From: Ruminococcus flavefaciens
Lineage (GTDB): Bacteria > Bacillota > Clostridia > Oscillospirales > Ruminococcaceae
Assembly (NCBI GenBank): GCA_902796705.1
Contig: CADBQF010000297.1
Coordinates: 1-8,324 of the forward strand
DNA: 8,324 bases
Reading direction: 5' to 3'
Shown: in pieces, positions 1 to 6,041 of the stretch
How positions within the stretch are numbered: the stretch's first letter is position 1
Layout: the number at the start of each line of letters is the position of its first letter
The notes under the pieces: generated by a model
Database searches by the model: none
What the model was told of the DNA's origin: nothing
Seen by the model: only the letters and a program-made list of their open reading frames with translations
Made by a program: the position numbers and the translations under genes

Positions 1-248
1 AGTCCGTCGATAGTTGACGGTATCTCGACAGATGTTGCCTCCATGTTGCAGCCGCTTATCGTGATGTGGTCGGAATATTTAAGGTAATTGAGCGTACCGT
101 CAGAGCCCTCTGTGTATTCTTCTTCAGCACTGGCAGTTATTGCTGATAACTGGAATACACTCTGCGATACTGAAAGCGGCATTCCGGCTGTCAGAGCGAC
201 AGCAGCGGCAAATGCAGCGGCTTTCAATAAATTTGATCTTTTTTTCAT
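1..248 (-). CDS. Secreted BspA-like leucine-rich-repeat protein, N-terminal part only
   Basis: The first 82 residues of a protein running off the left edge. It starts at the ATG at 248, eight bases after a perfect AGGAGG (257-262). Residues 1-41 form a long signal peptide: MKKR, an Ala/Leu-rich core (about 9-25), and a tail ending in TASA before EEEY, so signal peptidase I probably cuts after residue 41. The mature start has the pattern DGTLNYLKYSDHITISGC followed by EIPSTIDG, which is the usual opening of BspA-type (LRR_5) repeat proteins: a short strand, then an 'IP..I.G' repeat unit. Such proteins are exported and in ruminococci often carry a C-terminal dockerin; whether this one does cannot be seen. 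It has its own promoter at 321-349 and is separated from prs by a terminator. The secreted LRR assignment is fairly secure; ligand and function are unknown. Confidence 0.8.
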   Translation of the reverse strand, partial: MKKRSNLLKAAAFAAAVALTAGMPLSVSQSVFQLSAITASAEEEYTEGSDGTLNYLKYSDHITISGCNMEATSVEIPSTIDG

Positions 249-320
249 TTCTTAGCCCTCCTGTTATATGATTCATGTTATCATAATGTTCAGCGATGCC
301 ATAAATCGCCTTCCGTTTTA

Positions 321-349
321 ATTATACAACAAAGTTTGTATATAGTCAA
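321..349 (-). promoter_or_regulatory. Sigma-A promoter of the LRR protein gene
   Basis: On the minus strand the -35 box TTGACT (344-349) is 17 bp from a perfect TATAAT -10 box (321-326). Transcription would begin near 314, giving a leader of about 65 nt before the ATG at 248. The spacer contains an 11-bp odd palindrome, ACAAA-N-TTTGT (329-339), which could be an operator or chance. Confidence 0.85.
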
Positions 350-400
350 CTGATAATCTGAGCATTTCAGCAATAATTTACACATATATTGCGGTTTTTC

Positions 401-429
401 AAAAAGAAAAGGCTGCGTAGTGCAGCCTT
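401..429 (-). terminator. Intrinsic terminator of the ppa-prs unit
   Basis: Read on the minus strand, AAGGCTGC (429-422), a five-base loop and GCAGCCTT (416-409) form a perfect 8-bp stem, followed by the T-rich tract TTCTTTTT (408-401). It lies 14 bases past the prs stop codon and separates prs from the promoter of the LRR gene downstream. Confidence 0.9.
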
Positions 430-443
430 GACTTGTACTGATA

Positions 444-1589
444 TCACTTCATGCCGTGCTTCCTGAGAAGGTTCTCGATCTTCTCGTGGGGATCGATGAT
501 CTTGCTGATAGAAACGTCATGATTGATAGCTTCAATGAAATATGCGATATACTTTGATACATCGACCTCGTGGAACCACGGTCTGCTGAGAAGCTCAGGT
601 GTTCTGTATGTGAGGTTCGTACCGAATACTCCGCCGATAACGCCTTCTTCGTATGCCTTATCGAACTTTTCGAGTCCGTTTGTGAAGATAGCGTATGTAG
701 CGTATGTGAAGATCCTGCCTGCATTCTTCTTCTTGAGAGCATATGCAAGGTCGAGCATGGACTCACCGGAAGAGATGATATCATCAGCTACGAAGATATC
801 CTTGCCCTCAACGGGGTTTCCGAGGTATTCGTGAGCTACGATAGGATTTCTGCCGTTTACGATAGTTGAGTAGTCTCTTCTCTTGTAGAACATACCCATT
901 TCAACTCCGAGAACAGAAGCATAGTACATATTTCTGTTGAGAGCTCCCTCATCAGGGCTTACCACCATGAACTTGTCCTTTGAGAAGTTGATATCCGTGA
1001 TGTTCTTGAGCATCGATTTGAGTACCTGATATGTAGGCATAACATTGTCAAATCCCATGAGCGGAACGGCATTCTGTACTCTCGGATCGTGTGCATCGAA
1101 GCATACGATATTTGATACGCCCATTGCTTCAAGTTCCTGTAATGCACAAGCACAGTCGAGTGATTCACGGTAGCTTCTTCTGTGCTGTCTTCCGCCGTAA
1201 AGTGTAGGCATGATGACAGTTATCCTGTGTGCCTTGCCGCTTGCTGCCTGGATTATTCTCTTGAGATCCTGGAAGTGGTCGTCAGGCGACATTGCATTCT
1301 TCATTCCGAAGTAGTCGTACTTTATGCTGTAGTTGCCGACATCGATGATGATGAAGAGATCCTTGCCTCTGACAGTTGACTTGATGAGTCCCTTTCCGTC
1401 ACCGGAAGAGAATCTGGGGCATTCGCTCTCTACGAGGAAAGTATCCTTCTCGTAGCCTGCTTTTCCTGCCCAGTCAACAAGATAGCTGTCGATCTTGTTA
1501 CCGAGTTCGGTAACGCTGTTCATAGCTATGATGCCGATAGGTGCAACATTTGATTGGCTGCTGAATAAATTCTCACTTGAAGCTGTCAT
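444..1589 (-). CDS. prs: Ribose-phosphate pyrophosphokinase (PRPP synthetase), divergent long form
   Basis: Makes PRPP and AMP from ribose 5-phosphate and ATP in the cytoplasm, feeding purine, pyrimidine, NAD, His and Trp synthesis. Family landmarks appear in order: FSSGDG (60-65, cf. FSDGE), an RQHRR segment (134-138, cf. the ATP-binding ARQDR), FDAHDP (164-169, cf. the DLH metal/ATP motif), VVSPDEG (209-215), KRRD (236-239, the catalytic flexible loop) and the PRPP loop DDIISSGES (269-277, usually DDMIDTGGT). At 381 residues it is about 65 longer than the classical 310-320 residue enzyme. The additions are an N-terminal extension, an insert around 86-106 (NYSIKYDYFGMKN...) and a longer C-terminus. 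The start ATG follows AAAGGG (1599-1604) at about nine bases. It is the second gene after ppa, 83 bp downstream, and is followed by a terminator. Assignment is strong; the altered motifs place it in a separate PRPP synthetase clade, so regulation may differ from the classical ADP-inhibited enzyme. Confidence 0.92.
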   Translation of the reverse strand: MTASSENLFSSQSNVAPIGIIAMNSVTELGNKIDSYLVDWAGKAGYEKDTFLVESECPRFSSGDGKGLIKSTVRGKDLFIIIDVGNYSIKYDYFGMKNAMSPDDHFQDLKRIIQAASGKAHRITVIMPTLYGGRQHRRSYRESLDCACALQELEAMGVSNIVCFDAHDPRVQNAVPLMGFDNVMPTYQVLKSMLKNITDINFSKDKFMVVSPDEGALNRNMYYASVLGVEMGMFYKRRDYSTIVNGRNPIVAHEYLGNPVEGKDIFVADDIISSGESMLDLAYALKKKNAGRIFTYATYAIFTNGLEKFDKAYEEGVIGGVFGTNLTYRTPELLSRPWFHEVDVSKYIAYFIEAINHDVSISKIIDPHEKIENLLRKHGMK

Positions 1590-1615
1590 AAAATATTTCC
1601 CTTTCAGATATATTA

Positions 1616-1650
1616 CCGGATACCCGGCTCCACGGCAGTATGACCGCCGT
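1616..1650 (-). other. Two small GC-rich hairpins between ppa and prs
   Basis: The 83-bp gap holds CCGG-ATAC-CCGG (1616-1627) and ACGGC-N9-GCCGT (1632-1650). Neither is followed by a T-tract in either direction, so they are not terminators. They could affect mRNA processing or stability between the two cistrons, or be chance. No convincing internal promoter was seen in the gap, so prs is probably read from the ppa promoter. Confidence 0.3.
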
Positions 1651-1672
1651 CAGATACTTAATAATTTACCGG

Positions 1673-2206
1673 TCACTTGCAGAAATTCTCGATATAATTC
1701 TCTATATCATCTGCAATGATCTGCTTTGCCACATCAGCGTGGTCTATCTCATTCACGACGGTCGTTTTGTTTTCAAGTTCCTTATACACCGTGAAGAAAT
1801 GTGTCATCTCCTCGAAAATGTGTTTAGGAAGCTCCTCGATATCCTTATACGTATTATAGTTAGGATCATCAAACGGAACAGCAATAATTTTATCGTCACG
1901 GTGTCCGTTATCGAGCATTCTTATAACTCCGATAGGGTAACACTTGACGAGTGTAAGCGGCATCAGCGTCTCCTGACAAAGCACGAGCACATCGAGCGGA
2001 TCGTTATCATCTGAGAACGTCCTCGGTATAAAACCGTAGTTTGCAGGATAGTGTGTAGAGGTGTGGAGGATACGGTCCATTTTTATGTAACCGGTGTCCT
2101 TGTCCAGCTCATACTTTATCTTGCTTCCCTTTCCGATCTCGATAACTGCGTAGAAGTGATCGGGACTTATTCTTTTCGGGCTGATATTGTGCCAGATATT
2201 TTTCAT
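1673..2206 (-). CDS. ppa: Inorganic pyrophosphatase, family I (soluble)
   Basis: Hydrolyses pyrophosphate to two phosphates in the cytoplasm with divalent metal ions, pulling forward reactions that release PPi. The 177 residues match the compact bacterial family I length. Visible active-site residues are E23-IGKGSK-I-K31-Y-E33 (the E..K.K.E segment), R45 in KMDR, Y53 and Y57 in [10 protein letters not shown], the signature DNDPLDV (67-73) with metal ligands D67, D69 and D72, the DNGHRDDK region (third Asp/Lys cluster) and YK in FFTVYKELE. The ATG is six bases from GGAGGG (2213-2218). It heads a two-gene unit with prs; since PRPP-using transferases release PPi, the pairing is metabolically sensible. 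Promoter at 2264-2291. Nothing essential is missing. Confidence 0.95.
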   Translation of the reverse strand: MKNIWHNISPKRISPDHFYAVIEIGKGSKIKYELDKDTGYIKMDRILHTSTHYPANYGFIPRTFSDDNDPLDVLVLCQETLMPLTLVKCYPIGVIRMLDNGHRDDKIIAVPFDDPNYNTYKDIEELPKHIFEEMTHFFTVYKELENKTTVVNEIDHADVAKQIIADDIENYIENFCK

Positions 2207-2224
2207 TCTCTTCCCTCCGCTGCA

Positions 2225-2242
2225 TTCCGGAAATCACCGGAA
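2225..2242 (-). other. Inverted repeat/hairpin in the ppa 5' leader
   Basis: TTCCGG-N6-CCGGAA is a perfect 6-bp stem with a six-base loop, lying between the predicted ppa transcription start (about 2257) and its Shine-Dalgarno (2213-2218). There is no T-tract after it on the minus strand, so it is not a terminator. It could be an mRNA leader hairpin or a protein-binding dyad. Confidence 0.4.
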
Positions 2243-2263
2243 CGAAAAAAGTCTCCTATGTAT

Positions 2264-2291
2264 AGTATATCATTTTTTTGTGATTTGTCAA
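2264..2291 (-). promoter_or_regulatory. Sigma-A promoter of ppa-prs
   Basis: Minus-strand TTGACA (2286-2291), a 16-bp spacer with an A7 run, then TATACT (2264-2269) preceded by TGA, an extended -10. The start would be near 2257, giving a leader of about 50 nt. Confidence 0.8.
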
Positions 2292-2345
2292 TATTCAGCT
2301 TTATTTTCAGCAATCTGATATATTTTGTCTTGATAATCCGTTTTT

Positions 2346-2373
2346 TTTCGGTTTATATTCCTTTAAACCGAAA
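2346..2373. repeat. 10-bp perfect inverted repeat in the divergent ppa/dockerin intergenic region
   Basis: TTTCGGTTTA-N8-TAAACCGAAA. It sits about 55 bp upstream of the ppa -35 box and about 104 bp upstream of the dockerin-gene -35 box, in a 349-bp region with no gene (2207-2555). A T8 run precedes it on the plus strand; in neither direction is the stem followed by T, so it is not an intrinsic terminator. It may be a dimeric repressor or activator site. The rest of the region holds the two promoters and AT-rich DNA; I saw no small gene there. Confidence 0.5.
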
Positions 2374-2466
2374 GGCAGCGGAAGCGATGCTGTATCGGTG
2401 AAGAAAGCAGATTTGTTATATCATCTCACTATAAATCCAATCATTTGTAATATATATGAAATATGT

Positions 2467-2503
2467 CGAAAAACTGTTGACATTTTTCGGGGGGTGGTAT
2501 AAT
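2467..2503 (+). promoter_or_regulatory. Promoter of the dockerin gene, with an inverted repeat around the -35 box
   Basis: TTGACA (2477-2482) and TATAAT (2498-2503) are both perfect boxes but only 15 bp apart; TGG directly before TATAAT makes an extended -10 that may compensate. The start would be near 2510, about 46 nt from the ATG. The -35 box lies inside the inverted repeat CGAAAAA-N9-TTTTTCG (2467-2489), so a bound regulator could block RNA polymerase. Confidence 0.75.
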
Positions 2504-2555
2504 ATGGATAAAGAAGAATATCCGCTTAAAACCATGTTTTCAAGGAGGAATCACT

Positions 2556-3568
2556 ATGAAAAAGACAAGATTTACAGCAGCCCTCCTTTCGGCTGCAATG
2601 ATGTGCAGCACCGCAGCAGCACTTCCTGCCAGTGCAGTCTCGACTATATCAGACTTTTCCCCAAGTGCATATGCAGGCTTTACTGAACTTGACCGTGAAC
2701 TCGGCATGATCGACGGCAGCGATGTATATGACTTCATCGCAATGCGTTACTTAAAAGTAGATGAAAACAAAAGCGTGACAGAGGTAGAGCTCTCGGAATA
2801 TCCGGACAACATCGTTTTTTCGCTGACGGCGATATCAACAGTGCCGGTATCATGCAGAGAGGCTCGGCTGACCGTATTGTCAATGCAGATGCAGGCTATG
2901 TTCTGGTGAAAGGTTCTGTTCAGGAGGACGGAAGGACAGCATATACCGTTTATCTCCGCAGCGACGGCGGAAACAGCGTCTACGGAAAAATGTCCGCTAA
3001 AGATCTCGCTTATGTTTACGATGCGTTCTCTGCTCAGGGTGCGGCTGATTTCAGGTATACTTTCGGCTTCTATTATACAGGGTACTCTTACGCACCTTAC
3101 ATGACCGCATTTTCGTCACGATATGCCGCTGCTGTTCAGGCTTACATCGAAGGAAACGATATCGATGCACAGATCGTTCAGTATAAAGCCGGTGATACCG
3201 ACTTTGCCGGAAAAGAAGTGACACAAGATCTTATCTATGTCATTCCTGATACTGAACTTTCAGATATAGAGCATTACAGGCTCGCACAGGATATCTCCGT
3301 TAATGCAGGAGTCCACCCTGAATTCGTTTCGCCGGCCATGACGTCTGCTGTGATCGAGGCAACTGATTATATCCCCGGTGATGCAAACTGCGACGGAACA
3401 GCCGATATTGCTGATGCCGTACTGATACAGCAGCACCTCGCTAATCCCGAAAAATATTCTCTCTCTGATGCAGGTCTCATCAATGGCGATATTGCAGGAA
3501 ACTGCGACGGAATAACAGGCCTTGACGCACTTGCTGTACAGAAGTTAGAAGCAGGTTCAGCTTTCTGA
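2556..3568 (+). pseudogene. Secreted dockerin-containing protein, frame broken at a T6 run
   Basis: Starts at the ATG at 2556, seven bases after AAGGAGG (2542-2548). Residues 1-27 are a signal peptide cut after PASA. The starting frame reads to SEYPDNIVF and then stops at 2907-2909. The -1 frame continues sensibly as FADGDINSAGIMQRG from 2819 to the stop at 3566-3568. One more T in the run 2815-2820 would join them into a 337-residue protein. In the joined numbering, about 28-270 is an unassigned region rich in Tyr, Ala and Asp, and about 274-337 is a dockerin. Its first calcium loop is D276-A-N278-C-D280-G...D284..D287; the second runs from D312 to D324 with one extra residue, as in R. flavefaciens dockerins. 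The product would dock onto a cohesin scaffoldin; no catalytic domain is recognised. The break may be a homopolymer sequencing error, a true mutation or, less likely, a functional slip. It ends at a strong terminator. Confidence 0.8.
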
Positions 3569-3599
3569 CCGATACAGCTCCACGGGATAAAAATTTATA

Positions 3600-3648
3600 A
3601 GTAAAAACAGAGGGAAGCTCTTTCCGGAGAGCTTCCCTCTTATTTTAT
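3600..3648. terminator. Bidirectional intrinsic terminator between the dockerin gene and pheT
   Basis: GAGGGAAGCTCT (3610-3621) and AGAGCTTCCCTC (3628-3639) make a perfect 12-bp stem with a TTCCGG loop. On the plus strand TTATTTTAT follows; on the minus strand TGTTTTTAC follows. It therefore ends both convergent transcripts, from the dockerin gene and from pheT. Confidence 0.95.
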
Positions 3649-3663
3649 ATCAGGATCATGTTA

Positions 3664-6024
3664 TTACGCTTTGAGAGCGATGCCCTGAGCGGCGAGGTCA
3701 GCTATGACCTTGTCAGTAACAGCAGAAACTTCCTCACGGGTAAGTGTCTTTGTCTTATCAGAGAAGAGAATGCGTACAGTGATAGTTTTTCCGTTTTCGT
3801 CTGTGTAAGTATCAGCGAGAGCGACTTTCTTTACCAGAGGAGAACCGACAGCCTTGACAGCATCACCGATAGGAGCGAACTTGTCAGCTCTGAAAGTGAG
3901 GTCAACGTCCATTTCAGGATATTTTGAAGGCTCGTCATAGCTTATTCCGGCTGCTTCTATCTCAGCGAAAGCAGGAACATCTATCTCAGCATACACGATA
4001 GAGGCTTTCTTGTCGATCTTAGCGGAAACTGTAGGATATACAATTCCGAGTTCACCGATATTCACACCGTCGCATATAACAGCATTGAGATTTCTGGGGT
4101 GCTGATATGAATGAGAAGCCTCCATTTTCTCAAATGTGAGCGGCTTTTTCTTTATATCGTCAGCCATGACTGCAAGGATATCTCTCAGTTCAAGATAGAG
4201 AGTTTCGATATTCTTTGTCTTGCTGAAAAGAGTGATGCAGAGCTTTTTGTGTTCATCGCACATACCGTCTTCTTTAAGACCGTTTACAGTTCTGCCTATC
4301 TCGAATACGCCGAAATCAGGAGCGAAGTCAGTATTGTACTTTACCTGGCAGAGCTGTGTCGGAACGATCGAACGGCGGATAGTCTCGATATTCGGGTTTG
4401 TAGCGTTTATGAGCTTGATATTGTCTTCAACTTCTATGCCGAGAGCCTTGTATTCATCATTGTAAGCCCATACATAAGAGTGAAGCTCGTGGAGAGAGAA
4501 TCTGCTGACGAGGAGATCCTTGATGCGTTCCTCGGTGCTTTTTTCCTCTGCCGGACGTACCGGGTAGAGCGGTGCTGAGGCTGTATGGATATCGAAGTTG
4601 TCGTAACCATAAATACGTGTGATCTCCTCGATGATATCAGCCTTCATCGTAACGTCCTTGGTAGCTCTCCAGCCGGGAACTTCAACGGAGAATACATCGT
4701 TGTTTACAGATATGCCGAAACCGAGCGAACGGAGAGTGTTCACGATAGTATCATTATCTATCTCGATACCGGTATAGCGGTCAACAAAAGCCTTTGTGAA
4801 GTCGAAGGCGATCTTCGGATAGTGGAAAGCATATTCATCGGTGAGAGATGAAACCACCTTAGCACCCGGATCGTAGTCGAGCATGAGTTTTACGAAACGT
4901 CCGATAGCTGTAACGGTCATTTCAGGATCAAGGCTCTTTTCATATCTCATTGAAGCATCTGTTCTGTGTGCAAGACGGACAGTTGACTTTCTTACTGATA
5001 CTGAATCAAAAGTAGCTGATTCAAGTGTAAGAGTAGTAGTATCCTCAACGATCTCAGAATCAAGACCGCCCATGATGCCTGCGATAGCAACAGGAGTTTC
5101 ATCGTTGCAGATCATGAGAGTGTTCTCGTCGATATTTCTTTCAACGCCGTCAAGAGTCTTGAATACGAAAGGCTTTTCAAAGCGTCTTATACGGATCTTG
5201 TCAACTTTTCTCGAATCGAAAGCGTGCATCGGCTGTCCCATTTCGAGCATGAGATAGTTTGTGAGGTCAGCAAGGAAGTTGATAGCTCTCATACCGCAGT
5301 AGTAAAGGCGGATACGCATATTTACAGGGCTTACGTTCCTCTTGATATCCTCGACTTTGAGACAGGAATAACGCTGACAGAGCGGATCGAGTATCTTCAT
5401 GTCGATGCCGGGGAGAGAACTGAACTGTTCAAGGTCAACAGTCTCGATAGGCTTGAGTTCACGTCCGGTGAGAGCGGCGAATTCTCTTGCTATACCGTAG
5501 TGTCCCCAGAGATCAGGACGGTTTGTGAGAGACTTGTTATCTACTTCAAAGATGATATCTTCGATCTGGTAAGCATCTTTGAGTTCAGTGCCGTTCGGGA
5601 TATCGTCGGTGATCTCCATGATGCCGCTGTTGTCATCGCTGAGGCCGATCTCGGCTTCCGAACAGCACATACCGTATGAGGTATATCCTGCGAGTTTTCT
5701 CGGAGCGATAGTGATATCGCCTATTTTAGCACCTATCTGTGCAAATGCGGTCTTCATGCCGACTCTTACGTTCGGAGCTCCGCATACAACGTCAACAGGT
5801 TCTTCCTTGCCTGCATCAACTTTGAGAAGGTGGAGCTTTTTGGACTCAGGGTGTTCTTCAACAGAGAGTATCTCAGCGACGATTATGCCGGAGATATCGC
5901 TTCCCTTCATGAATATTTCATTTTCTACCTCGGCAGTTGAGAGAGAGAAACGGTGGATAAGAGAGAGCTTATCAAGACCGCTCAGGTCAACGAATTCCGA
6001 TATCCAGTTCATAGATAAAAACAT
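3664..6024 (-). CDS. pheT: Phenylalanine--tRNA ligase beta subunit
   Basis: Pairs with PheS in the cytoplasmic (alpha-beta)2 enzyme that charges tRNA-Phe; the beta subunit holds the editing site and tRNA-binding modules. The 786 residues fit the bacterial length (about 790-800). Domains in order: MNWISEFVDL start (5-14), the EMAP/OB-fold tRNA-binding domain (about 42-150, with VVCGAPNVRVGM at 79-90), the conserved NRPDLWGHYGIARE segment (168-181), the B3/B4 editing domain (about 215-370, with GQPMHAFD at 263-270 and IAGIMGG), the B5 domain (about 400-475), the catalytic-like core (about 480-690) and the C-terminal FDX-ACB anticodon-binding domain (about 698-786, opening KYPEMDVDLTF). The ATG at 6024 is chosen over the one at 6012 because AAGGAGGT (6033-6040) lies eight bases from it. 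It begins 17 bp after the pheS stop, so the two are one operon. It ends with tandem stops TAATAA. Confidence 0.98.
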   Translation of the reverse strand: MFLSMNWISEFVDLSGLDKLSLIHRFSLSTAEVENEIFMKGSDISGIIVAEILSVEEHPESKKLHLLKVDAGKEEPVDVVCGAPNVRVGMKTAFAQIGAKIGDITIAPRKLAGYTSYGMCCSEAEIGLSDDNSGIMEITDDIPNGTELKDAYQIEDIIFEVDNKSLTNRPDLWGHYGIAREFAALTGRELKPIETVDLEQFSSLPGIDMKILDPLCQRYSCLKVEDIKRNVSPVNMRIRLYYCGMRAINFLADLTNYLMLEMGQPMHAFDSRKVDKIRIRRFEKPFVFKTLDGVERNIDENTLMICNDETPVAIAGIMGGLDSEIVEDTTTLTLESATFDSVSVRKSTVRLAHRTDASMRYEKSLDPEMTVTAIGRFVKLMLDYDPGAKVVSSLTDEYAFHYPKIAFDFTKAFVDRYTGIEIDNDTIVNTLRSLGFGISVNNDVFSVEVPGWRATKDVTMKADIIEEITRIYGYDNFDIHTASAPLYPVRPAEEKSTEERIKDLLVSRFSLHELHSYVWAYNDEYKALGIEVEDNIKLINATNPNIETIRRSIVPTQLCQVKYNTDFAPDFGVFEIGRTVNGLKEDGMCDEHKKLCITLFSKTKNIETLYLELRDILAVMADDIKKKPLTFEKMEASHSYQHPRNLNAVICDGVNIGELGIVYPTVSAKIDKKASIVYAEIDVPAFAEIEAAGISYDEPSKYPEMDVDLTFRADKFAPIGDAVKAVGSPLVKKVALADTYTDENGKTITVRILFSDKTKTLTREEVSAVTDKVIADLAAQGIALKA

Positions 6025-6041
6025 AAACGATTACCTCCTTA

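Noticed and set aside
262..281. Direct repeat TGTTAT in the LRR leader
   Set aside because: Six-base repeats in AT-rich DNA are expected by chance and show no further structure.
449..1379. Open frames overlapping prs on both strands
   Set aside because: Shadows of prs, which has clear family motifs over its full length.
2341..2373. Hairpin with T8 as an intrinsic terminator
   Set aside because: The T-run precedes the stem on the plus strand, and on the minus strand the stem is followed by A; neither orientation gives stem then T.
2456..2686. Plus-strand 76-residue open frame over the dockerin promoter and signal peptide
   Set aside because: It starts upstream of the promoter boxes, has no ribosome site, and reads through the dockerin gene in another frame; composition is not protein-like.
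2852..3568. Separate gene starting at the ATG at 2852
   Set aside because: No Shine-Dalgarno precedes it, no signal peptide, and the same frame carries sensible sequence upstream (FADGDINSAGI), so it is the second part of the frameshifted dockerin protein.
4111..5679. Several long plus-strand open frames opposite pheT
   Set aside because: They are antisense shadows of a well-conserved gene; no ribosome sites, no recognisable domains.
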